From Nitrospira sp. (lineage in GTDB: Bacteria > Nitrospirota > Nitrospiria > Nitrospirales > Nitrospiraceae), in NCBI GenBank assembly GCA_024998705.1, contig JACOEF010000458.1, positions 1-6,128 of the forward strand: a stretch of DNA of 6,128 bases, read 5' to 3'. How positions within the stretch are numbered: position 1 is the first letter of the stretch; every line of letters starts with the position of its first letter. The notes under the pieces are model-generated. The model saw nothing but the letters and a program-made list of their open reading frames with translations. It was not told where the DNA came from and made no database searches. Made by a program: the position numbers and the translations under genes. Positions 1 to 5,247 of the stretch are shown in pieces.

Positions 1-1290
1 AGCAACGCGATGAAATTTACCGAAACAGGCGAGATCTCCCTGAAAGCCGAGTATGTAGAAGGCACCACGACCCGGGCACTCCTACGATTTGCCGTCACCG
101 ATACCGGCATCGGCATTTCGGAAGCGGCCAAGTCACGCATCTTCGACGCATTCTCGCAGGCGGATGGCTCGACCACCAGACGATACGGCGGGACTGGTCT
201 TGGCCTTTCCATCGCCAAGCAGTTAGTCGGCCTGATGGGCGGGACCATCACTGTGGAGAGCACACCCGGAAACGGCTCCACATTCGCCTTTACGGTGCAG
301 TTCGACCTCCAACCGCTGGGATCAGGGCTTTCAACAATGCTCGAGCCCTATCTACATATGCCAGAGCCCATTCTTTCGTCCGGACAGACCAGCGACGCCC
401 CTTGTCAGATTTCCCCTTCATTGGAACCGGACGCCCCAGGCTCCAAGCCGAACGGACGGATCCTGCTGGCTGAAGATAGCCCTGTCAACCGCGAAGTGGC
501 CATCGGGATGCTGGAACAATTGGGCTACGAGGTCGAGGTCGCAGAGAACGGGCGGCAGGCCCTCGCGGCTGCCGAGCACAACCAATTCGACGTTGTACTC
601 ATGGACTGCCAGATGCCTGAAATGGACGGGCTCACAGCCACCGGAGGAATTCGTAGTCGCGAACGGTCATCCAGCCGACGTCGCATTCCTATTATCGCGC
701 TGACTGCTCACGCCATGCAGGGGGACCGAGAGCAATGTCTCGCGGCCGGCATGGATGATTACCTGAGCAAGCCGTATACCCAAACGCAGTTGCAAGAAAC
801 CCTGCGCAAATGGCTGAGGAACCATGATTCTCCTGCAACCACCACGGAGCCGACCGTCCCTGCTCAGCCATCTCGGCCAGAATCACTCCAAGCCACGACC
901 GAACCAATGGATGACGCCACTGTAACGATGCCAGGCATGGACCTTACGGCTCTCAAGAGTATCCGCGCGTTACAACGCCCCGACCGACCGGATGTGCTGG
1001 CCTCCGTGCTTCGCAAATATCTCGACAGTTCGCGTGACAGCGTGGAGGCGCTGCGTGATGCCATCCGCGCCAACGACCCGATGGCATTACAAGCCGTTGC
1101 GCATCGGCTCAAATCGAGCAGCGCGCAACTCGGCGCCACCGCCGTGGCCGCCTGCTGCAAGGAACTCGAAGCCATGGGCCATCGGAAAAATCTCGTCGAT
1201 GCCGACCGATTGTTCGCACAATTACAATCCGACTATCTGACCGCCTGCACTGTCTTCCGCAATGAGATTGCCAAGGAGAAGCAGACATGA
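1..1290 (+). CDS. Hybrid sensor histidine kinase, 5'-truncated: HATPase - receiver - HPt
   Basis: This is the C-terminal part of a cytoplasmic multistep phosphorelay kinase. The frame is open from base 1, where S-N-A-M-K-F-T is the end of a kinase N-box, so the ATG at 10 is internal and the sensor and HisKA parts lie upstream of the window. Numbered from that Met, the G1 box is DTGIGIS (31-37), followed by the F-box region and G2 box GGTGLGL (60-66). A receiver spans about 150-270, with acidic pocket E155/D156, phosphoacceptor D199 in LMDCQMPEMDG, T232 and K254. A Pro/Thr/Ser-rich linker (about 271-305) leads to an HPt domain with AHRLKSS, whose phosphorylatable histidine is H365 (codon at 1102). 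Phosphate would pass from the unseen HisKA histidine to D199 to H365 and then to another receiver. The stop overlaps the next gene by 4 bases, suggesting translational coupling. No output domain is present. The domain calls are firm; the stimulus and target are unknown. Confidence 0.95.
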   Translation, partial: SNAMKFTETGEISLKAEYVEGTTTRALLRFAVTDTGIGISEAAKSRIFDAFSQADGSTTRRYGGTGLGLSIAKQLVGLMGGTITVESTPGNGSTFAFTVQFDLQPLGSGLSTMLEPYLHMPEPILSSGQTSDAPCQISPSLEPDAPGSKPNGRILLAEDSPVNREVAIGMLEQLGYEVEVAENGRQALAAAEHNQFDVVLMDCQMPEMDGLTATGGIRSRERSSSRRRIPIIALTAHAMQGDREQCLAAGMDDYLSKPYTQTQLQETLRKWLRNHDSPATTTEPTVPAQPSRPESLQATTEPMDDATVTMPGMDLTALKSIRALQRPDRPDVLASVLRKYLDSSRDSVEALRDAIRANDPMALQAVAHRLKSSSAQLGATAVAACCKELEAMGHRKNLVDADRLFAQLQSDYLTACTVFRNEIAKEKQT

Positions 1291-2534
1291 ACCTGCTGAC
1301 ACCAGGACGAGCACCCTGCGCACTGGTTACGGATGACGATATCATCATCCGTATGTTTGCTCGCGAGTCATTGGAGCAAGCAGGCTGGATGGTGATGGAG
1401 GCTGAAAACGGGATTGAAGCCTGCGAGCTCTTTGAGAAATGCCCGCCGGACGTGGTCCTCCTCGACGTGATGATGCCGGGCATGGACGGATTCGCCACCT
1501 GCGCGGCATTACGCCGGTTGCCGGCCGGAGAACATACCCCAATTCTGATCATGACCGGCCTGGACGACTTTGAGTCCATCACCAAGGCCTACGATGCCGG
1601 AGCAACCGATTTTATTATTAAACCGCTGAATGCAATGCTGCTCACCCACCGAATTCGTTATATGGTTCGAGCCAGCCAAGTGCTCCGGGAACTCCGGGAG
1701 AGCCAGGCCACGCTCACCCAGGCCCGTGATGCCGCGATTGAGGGGGCTCGAGTAAAATCTGAGTTCCTCGCCACCATGAGCCACGAAATCCGCACCCCCA
1801 TGAACGGGGGCCTAGGCATGACGGACTGGCTGCTCGATACGCCCCTCACCGCTGAACAGCTGGACTGTGCCCAGACCATCCGCTCGTCGGGCGATGCCTT
1901 GATGGTCATCATCAACGACATTCTGGACTTCTCCAAGATCGAATCCGGGAAACTGTCTCTCGAATTACTGGACTTCGACTTGTCTCCCTTCATTGACCGG
2001 GTTCTGGCCCTCTTTGGGGAACGGGCAAAACGGAAGGGCCTGGTACTGACCTCCCGGATTAGCCAAGACGTGCCGACCGCCTTATGTGGCGATCCCGCCA
2101 GTCTCCAACAAATTCTTAGCAATTTACTGGCGAACGCCATCAAATTCAGCGATCACGGCACTGTCTCCGTCCTCGTGGAGCTCGATCAACGCCCCCCTGA
2201 ACAGCGTCTCGAATTTCCCGCCACCCGTTATGGCGAACTGCCGGCACAGCAAGACCGGGTCACACACCTCCGATTCTCCGTCTCAGACAATGGTATCGGC
2301 ATTGCCCCAAGCGCCGTTTCCAAACTTTTTCAGCCGTTTGTCCAGGCAGATGGGTCCACCACCAGAAAATATGGCGGCACTGGGCTAGGACTCGCCATTT
2401 GCAAACAACTCGTCGAATTGATGGGGGGGCATATCGGCGCGGAAAGCGAGCTAGGATCTGGCTCCGTCTTCCGATTTACCGTGCCTCTTCAGCAACAATT
2501 ACTGAACAACGACAAGGCGAATCAAACGACCTAA
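1287..2534 (+). CDS. Soluble hybrid histidine kinase: N-terminal receiver - HisKA - HATPase_c
   Basis: This 415-residue protein has no membrane segment and is predicted to be cytoplasmic. The receiver (about 11-128) has acidic pocket D16-D18, phosphoacceptor D60 in [14 protein letters not shown]90 and K112. A charged helical linker (about 130-158) leads to the HisKA H-box SHEIRTPMN with H166. The HATPase domain has N-box residues N279 and N283, G1 DNGIGI (334-339) and G2 GGTGLGL (363-369). The protein ends soon after, with no HPt or output domain. An N-terminal receiver usually means the kinase is controlled by phosphorylation; the HPt of the overlapping upstream gene is the obvious candidate donor (inference). 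The ATG at 1287 is supported by AAGGAG at 1273-1278 with 8 bases of spacing and by the ATGA overlap. One oddity is that the H-box reads MNGGLGM, with Gly175 where a large aliphatic residue is usual. Its partner regulator is not in the window. Confidence 0.95.
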   Translation: MNLLTPGRAPCALVTDDDIIIRMFARESLEQAGWMVMEAENGIEACELFEKCPPDVVLLDVMMPGMDGFATCAALRRLPAGEHTPILIMTGLDDFESITKAYDAGATDFIIKPLNAMLLTHRIRYMVRASQVLRELRESQATLTQARDAAIEGARVKSEFLATMSHEIRTPMNGGLGMTDWLLDTPLTAEQLDCAQTIRSSGDALMVIINDILDFSKIESGKLSLELLDFDLSPFIDRVLALFGERAKRKGLVLTSRISQDVPTALCGDPASLQQILSNLLANAIKFSDHGTVSVLVELDQRPPEQRLEFPATRYGELPAQQDRVTHLRFSVSDNGIGIAPSAVSKLFQPFVQADGSTTRKYGGTGLGLAICKQLVELMGGHIGAESELGSGSVFRFTVPLQQQLLNNDKANQTT

Positions 2535-2618
2535 CCAACAAGTCTCACTGCTTTCCCAGTACCATCCATCCCATCCCTCATCCCATCGGTGTGCCAATTT
2601 CCAGAATATCGATGGCGT

Positions 2619-2645
2619 ATCCATTCAGATACACGCGCAATGGAT
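2619..2645. repeat. Inverted repeat ATCCATT-N13-AATGGAT, possible activator site
   Basis: The 7-base arms at 2619-2625 and 2639-2645 are perfectly complementary around a 13-base spacer. The centre (about 2632) lies roughly 110 bases before the start site predicted from the sigma-54 promoter. That is within the range where enhancer-binding proteins of the NtrC class usually bind. It could instead be an RNA hairpin in the 3' end of the kinase transcript, but no U-tract follows. The arms are seen directly; the function is inference. Confidence 0.35.
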
Positions 2646-2651
2646 GATCAG

Positions 2652-2665
2652 GCACCAAAGAGTGC
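2652..2665. repeat. Short dyad GCAC-N6-GTGC
   Basis: Two 4-base arms surround six bases. The motif resembles an NtrC-type half-site pair, but the spacing is one base short of the NtrC consensus (GCAC-N7-GTGC). It sits about 85 bases before the predicted sigma-54 start. Arms this short can occur by chance, so it is recorded only as a weak second candidate for an upstream activator site. Confidence 0.2.
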
Positions 2666-2716
2666 TGAAGAATCACATATTCCAACGATCATCTTGAAAT
2701 GCTTAATGAAATAACA

Positions 2717-2732
2717 TGGCGTAAACTTTGCT
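2717..2732 (+). promoter_or_regulatory. Sigma-54 (RpoN) -24/-12 promoter candidate for the deacetylase
   Basis: The sequence TGGCGTAAACTTTGCT matches the consensus TGGCACG-N4-TTGC(A/T) at the whole TGGC (2717-2720) and TTGCT (2728-2732) blocks. Exactly 10 bases separate the near-invariant GG (2718-2719) and GC (2730-2731). Transcription would start near 2743, giving a leader of about 127 bases before the GTG at 2870. Exosortase/PEP-CTERM polysaccharide systems are known to be linked to the PrsK/PrsR two-component pair and RpoN, which makes a sigma-54 promoter at this gene biologically sensible. No RpoN or PrsR gene is in the window. A much weaker sigma-70-like pair (TTTACT at 2732-2737, TATACA at 2755-2760, 17 bases apart) overlaps it. 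Confidence 0.6.
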
Positions 2733-2757
2733 TTACTTCACCATGCACACATAGTAT

Positions 2758-2786
2758 ACAAAGCATGTCGAAAGGGTTTGCTTTGT
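2758..2786 (+). repeat. Inverted repeat ACAAAGCA-N13-TGCTTTGT in the predicted leader
   Basis: Perfect 8-base arms at 2758-2765 and 2779-2786 enclose 13 bases; an RNA copy could add a closing G-U pair. It lies just after the predicted sigma-54 start and about 84 bases before the deacetylase GTG. It could be a leader hairpin or an operator. The right arm shares TTTGCTTT with the promoter region (2727-2734 and 2777-2784). No U-tract follows, so it is not a standard terminator. Confidence 0.4.
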
Positions 2787-2854
2787 GATCTTCTTCTCAA
2801 GCATCCTGATGTCAGTTCTTACTGATCTCGCCCAGTAGGCAAAACCCTACACCC

Positions 2855-2859
2855 AAGGA
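2855..2859 (+). promoter_or_regulatory. Ribosome binding site AAGGA supporting a GTG start
   Basis: AAGGA lies 10 bases before the GTG at 2870. The in-frame stop TGA at 2807 limits any upstream extension, and between them there is no in-frame ATG, GTG or TTG. Family alignment also places the conserved opening L-T-F-D at residues 4-7 from this GTG, so the start is well supported. Confidence 0.6.
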
Positions 2860-2869
2860 TCACACACCA

Positions 2870-3643
2870 GTGCATTGCCTGACATTCGACATCGAAGAAC
2901 ATTTTCAGGTGTCCCGTTTCGATTCCCCGATTCGTCGACGGCACTGGGGCTCCTTTGAGAGTCGTGTCACCCCGAACACCTGCAAGATGCTGGATCTACT
3001 GGCCCGCTACCAGACCAGGGCCACCTTCTTCGTGTTGGGATGGGTTGCAGAGCGACATCCCGGACTCATTAAACAGATCGCCGAATGTGGTCATGAAATT
3101 GCCTCACATGGGTATGGCCATGAATTGGTCACGGCCCAAACCCCGGAATTGTTTCGTGCAGATGTGAGAAGGTCCAAACAAATTCTCGAAGACCTCACCG
3201 GATCACCAGTGCAAGGCTACCGCGCACCGGGATTTACGATTACTCGTGAAACTCTGTGGGCCCTCCCCATCCTGGCTGAGGAAGGGTTTACCTACGACTC
3301 GAGCGTCGTTCCGATTCGACACGATCACTGTGGGCTTCCCGGCTCCGATCCTTGGCACCATCTCAAGCAGACTGCTTCAGGCCCCATCTGGGAAGTCCCA
3401 CCCTCTACCGTGAACCTTGGCGGAATACGGCTTCCCATAGCCGGCGGCAGCTATTTCCGTCTGCTGCCCTTCCCCCTGCTCTGTGGGTTGTTGCAACGGA
3501 TCGAACAAAAAGGCCGCCCCCTGGTCATGTATTTCCATCCGTGGGAGCTGGACCCCCACCAGCCGCATATGGAAGGCCCTTTCCTTTCCCAATTCTTCCA
3601 TTATATGAACTTGACAAAATGGAGTTCCGGGTTTCTACCCTGA
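2870..3643 (+). CDS. XrtA/PEP-CTERM-associated polysaccharide deacetylase (NodB/CE4 family), frameshifted near the 3' end
   Basis: This is a metal-dependent polysaccharide deacetylase of the type associated with exosortase/PEP-CTERM exopolysaccharide loci. It would remove acetyl groups from amino sugars of an exported or envelope polysaccharide. Visible motifs are TFDIEEHFQVSRF at the N-terminus (D7, E9, E10; NodB motif 1), metal-binding SHGYGH (H80, H84), GYRAPGF (R118) and IAGGSYFRLLP (190-200). The last, with FHPWELDP (H223), is characteristic of this subfamily. There is no signal peptide, as is usual for this group. The frame reads normally to K250 in HYMNLTK, then gives seven unrelated residues and stops at 3643. 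The expected ending, M-E-F-R-V-S-T-L-M-N-T-F-R-F-G-P-I, lies in the -1 frame from 3619 to 3762. The restored protein would be 297 residues, close to family length. The NodB core is intact, so the shortened product might still fold. Other genes of the polysaccharide pathway are not in the window. Confidence 0.9.
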   Translation: MHCLTFDIEEHFQVSRFDSPIRRRHWGSFESRVTPNTCKMLDLLARYQTRATFFVLGWVAERHPGLIKQIAECGHEIASHGYGHELVTAQTPELFRADVRRSKQILEDLTGSPVQGYRAPGFTITRETLWALPILAEEGFTYDSSVVPIRHDHCGLPGSDPWHHLKQTASGPIWEVPPSTVNLGGIRLPIAGGSYFRLLPFPLLCGLLQRIEQKGRPLVMYFHPWELDPHQPHMEGPFLSQFFHYMNLTKWSSGFLP

Positions 3644-3762
3644 TGAATACCTTCCGATTCGGTCCCATTGCCGAACAGATCGACCTTTCTCCGATCATGC
3701 CGCTCGATGCAACCGCGTTTCCAGCTGTTCCTCCTGCCGATATTGCCCACGATTTAGCGTAG
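3619..3762 (+). pseudogene. Out-of-frame C-terminal 47 residues of the deacetylase
   Basis: This frame begins exactly where the upstream deacetylase frame loses family similarity. It encodes M-E-F-R-V-S-T-L-M-N-T-F-R-F-G-P-I and a tail ending DIAHDLA before TAG at 3760. The FRFGPI segment is the typical ending of XrtA-associated deacetylases, after the HYxNL segment left in the other frame. Adding one A to the A4 run at 3616-3619 joins them as NLTKMEFR with no gap or extra residue. The fragment has no ribosome binding site of its own and is not a separate gene. The same frame stays open upstream to about 3352, but that part is only a shadow of the deacetylase. Confidence 0.85.
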
Positions 3763-3907
3763 CGAAACCTGCATCCCTCATCCCCCCGTTACACCGTGCC
3801 CACGCGCGGGCCCGGGTTGTGTGCTGCGCCAAAGTAGGGATTGCAGTGTCTGCACGGTTTCAGTACGGTAGGGGTCGCGCTCGGGATATGTTGCTCCCGA
3901 AACGCTC

Positions 3908-3913
3908 AAGGAG
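3908..3913 (+). promoter_or_regulatory. Ribosome binding site AAGGAG fixing the start at 3921
   Basis: AAGGAG sits 7 bases before the ATG at 3921. The alternative GTG at 3819 in the same frame has no comparable site, and starting there would put 34 extra residues before the signal peptide. The ATG is therefore chosen. Confidence 0.75.
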
Positions 3914-3920
3914 AATCACG

Positions 3921-4496
3921 ATGCACGAGGGGAGTAGGAATCGGCGACTGCTGTCGCCCAACTCAGTGAGCCTGGTGTGGACGCTGACCTGCGTGCTGCT
4001 TCTACCCGGCGCGGCGACCAGCCAAACCCTGGATGACACCGTGCAGTTCATCAGCGATATGGCCAATACACACGGGTTTGTCCGCAGCCTGAGTTGCAGA
4101 AATCCAAAAGCGGGAAAACCGACGAAGATTACTGAGATCTACACCGTGATTCCGACAGGAACGAAGCTCGGCACAGTCGAACTCAACCACGGACACGACG
4201 AGGTCAATACCGGATTCACACATTTCGATCTGCACGACATCGATACGATCGAGTACCAGGGGCAAGACACTCGCGAAAACAACCTGGTCCTCTACGGCGT
4301 CCGCGTGACCTGCAAGAGCAACGGCCCTTGCATTATGAAAACAAGTTACTGTACCGGGGCGGTAACCGAACTCGAAGCGCAGTTTCCCGAAGATATCCTG
4401 CTCTTCCGCTCCTCTTCGCATGCGGAGCGCATGGCCAAAGCCCTCTCTCATCTCTTGGGACTGGTCCGCGCCCAACAACAGAACCAACCCTTCTGA
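3921..4496 (+). CDS. Uncharacterised secreted protein with four cysteines
   Basis: I do not recognise a named family for this 191-residue protein. Its N-terminus is a signal peptide: basic residues (RNRR, 6-9), a hydrophobic stretch (about 16-30, VSLVWTLTCVLLLPGAA) and a likely cleavage site near 34-35 (AATS/Q). The mature part, about 157 residues, begins TLDDTVQFISD. It then alternates polar beta-like segments (about 56-130) containing C59 and the cluster C131, C137 and C144, which could form disulfides outside the cytoplasm. It ends with an amphipathic helix (about 165-186, SSHAERMAKALSHLLGLVR). An opening helix, a beta-rich middle and a closing helix with an A-x-R-x-A-K-A-hydrophobic-x-H-L pattern recall small beta-sandwich or PH-like extracytoplasmic domains; that is a loose resemblance. 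C24 lies inside the signal peptide without a lipobox, so it is not an obvious lipoprotein. It is 158 bases downstream of the deacetylase and convergent with the isomerase gene, so no functional link is evident. Confidence 0.85.
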   Translation: MHEGSRNRRLLSPNSVSLVWTLTCVLLLPGAATSQTLDDTVQFISDMANTHGFVRSLSCRNPKAGKPTKITEIYTVIPTGTKLGTVELNHGHDEVNTGFTHFDLHDIDTIEYQGQDTRENNLVLYGVRVTCKSNGPCIMKTSYCTGAVTELEAQFPEDILLFRSSSHAERMAKALSHLLGLVRAQQQNQPF

Positions 4497-4507
4497 TCGC
4501 TCAATCT

Positions 4508-4546
4508 GTGCCGGGCCGAGCTCGGGAGGAGTTTCGGCCCCGGCAC
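4508..4546. terminator. GC-rich hairpin between convergent genes, probable bidirectional terminator
   Basis: The left arm at 4508-4519 (GTGCCGGGCCGA) pairs with the right arm at 4534-4546 (TCGGCCCCGGCAC), giving 12 base pairs with a single-base bulge and a 14-base loop. It fills most of the 63-base gap between the stop of the secreted-protein gene (4496) and the stop of the isomerase gene (4560), so it can serve both strands. Neither side has a U-tract, so it differs from a textbook intrinsic terminator; it may block read-through or act with Rho. The inner 10-base palindrome CCGAGCTCGG (4516-4525) could form a competing small hairpin. Confidence 0.65.
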
Positions 4547-4559
4547 GTAGCCCCTCACG

Positions 4560-5213
4560 TCACTCGATGATCGTGACCATCATCTCCACTCGCTCAACCG
4601 GATTGTCGCAGGGGCCCTTACCTGCAGGATTCGGTGCCCCGCCTTGACACATCACTCGCGGTAACGCCACGATCTTGTCCGCCACCCCGATTCCTTTGAC
4701 GACCTCGCCGAAAATCGTATACTTGCGATCCAAGAACCTCGACTCCTCAACAACGATAAAAAACTGAGATCCTGCGCTGTCCGGATCCTGTGCCCGCGCC
4801 ATCGACACCACGCCACGCTTGTGCGGCAGATCGCTGAACTCGGCTTTCACATTGTGCCCTGGCCCACCCTGACCATAGGCATCCTTCTTCAGCGAGTCCT
4901 TTGTATTGGGGTCCCCCCCCTGGATCATAAATCCCGGGATCGCCCGATGTAAAATCGTGCCGTTATAAAACCCCGATTTGGCCAACTTGATGAAATTCTC
5001 CACATGCTTCGGCGCGACTTCCGGAAGAAACTTGATTTCAATATCGCCGAGCTTTGTCTTGATGACCGCCCGCGCCTGACTCGCACTCACAGCTTCAGTT
5101 CCGGCTGGAGCAGCCTCAGCGGCCTGGCCGATTCCCGCCACGCCGACTGCCATAAGCAGACTCACTACTCCCATAATTCTGAACCGATTGCTCCACCGCA
5201 TCTGTGTCATCAT
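4560..5213 (-). CDS. Exported cyclophilin-type peptidyl-prolyl cis-trans isomerase
   Basis: This enzyme catalyses cis-trans isomerisation of X-Pro bonds and helps exported proteins fold. Starting at the ATG at 5213 it has 217 residues. The N-terminus is a signal peptide: basic residues up to R12, hydrophobic core about 13-28 (IMGVVSLLMAVGVAGI) and probable cleavage after AEA (34), so the enzyme should be periplasmic or outside the membrane. The cyclophilin domain covers about 50-217. It contains FYNGTILHRAIPGFMIQGGDP (82-102, catalytic R90, Q98), GVVSMARA (134-141), SQFFI (149-153) and FGEVVKG (168-174). The position of the cyclosporin-contact Trp of eukaryotic cyclophilins appears to be Phe (RFLDRK), common in bacteria. 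C189 and C202 flank a Gly/Pro-rich loop near the C-terminus and might form a disulfide. It lies 34 bases downstream of rnc on the same strand and is probably co-transcribed. A GTG eight codons upstream (5237) is possible, but it would place the Shine-Dalgarno sequence inside the gene. Confidence 0.95.
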   Translation of the reverse strand: MMTQMRWSNRFRIMGVVSLLMAVGVAGIGQAAEAAPAGTEAVSASQARAVIKTKLGDIEIKFLPEVAPKHVENFIKLAKSGFYNGTILHRAIPGFMIQGGDPNTKDSLKKDAYGQGGPGHNVKAEFSDLPHKRGVVSMARAQDPDSAGSQFFIVVEESRFLDRKYTIFGEVVKGIGVADKIVALPRVMCQGGAPNPAGKGPCDNPVERVEMMVTIIE

Positions 5214-5217
5214 CACG

Positions 5218-5227
5218 CCTCCTCCTT
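5218..5227 (-). promoter_or_regulatory. Strong Shine-Dalgarno AAGGAGGAGG deciding the isomerase start
   Basis: Read on the minus strand, AAGGAGG (5227-5221) lies 7 bases before the ATG at 5213; a second ATG follows at once (5210). This favours the 5213 start over the GTG at 5237, which precedes the site and would translate it as Gln-Gly-Gly. Confidence 0.8.
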
Positions 5228-5247
5228 GTCGGTCCACGCCCCTTCGC

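Larger units (their letters stand above)
2535..2869. other. Intergenic region with regulatory signals, no gene seen
   Basis: This 335-base gap separates the kinase pair from the deacetylase. The first 50 bases are a low-complexity C/T-rich stretch with repeated CATCCC units. The centre (about 2680-2790) is visibly richer in A/T than the flanking genes. It holds a sigma-54-type promoter match (2717-2732), two perfect inverted repeats with 13-base spacers (2619-2645 and 2758-2786) and a shorter dyad (2652-2665). I see no convincing coding frame, no U-tract terminator after the kinase operon and no RNA gene. The ATG at 2809 opens only a nine-codon frame and is not supported as a gene. Confidence 0.7.

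Noticed and set aside
158..250. Near-identical peptide [17 protein letters not shown] in both kinases as a sign of recent duplication
   Set aside because: The segment is the conserved F/G2 box region of this kinase class, and the DNA differs at many third positions, so family conservation explains it.
1109..1585. 158-codon minus-strand frame across the kinase gene junction
   Set aside because: The plus strand here encodes well-conserved HPt and receiver domains; the minus frame has biased Ser/Arg composition and no domain.
2809..2838. Nine-codon leader peptide (ATG to TAG) before the deacetylase
   Set aside because: No convincing ribosome binding site or attenuator structure was found; so short a frame is expected by chance.
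2885..2905. Glu-Glu in place of Glu-Asp in deacetylase motif 1 (DIEEHF) as a possible loss of a metal ligand
   Set aside because: D-x-E-E variants are, to my knowledge, found among related deacetylases; together with the intact H80/H84 pair this does not indicate inactivity.
3798..3811. Hairpin GCCC-N6-GGGC after the deacetylase as a terminator
   Set aside because: The stem is only four base pairs, with no U-tract, in a GC-rich stretch where such pairs arise easily.
3819..3920. N-terminal extension of the secreted protein from a GTG at 3819
   Set aside because: No ribosome binding site was seen there, and it would bury the signal peptide; the ATG at 3921 has a well-placed AAGGAG.
4002..4487. 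161-codon open frame antisense to the secreted-protein gene
   Set aside because: No recognisable motif, and it lies wholly opposite a gene with a clear signal peptide and ribosome binding site; it is best explained as a codon-bias shadow.
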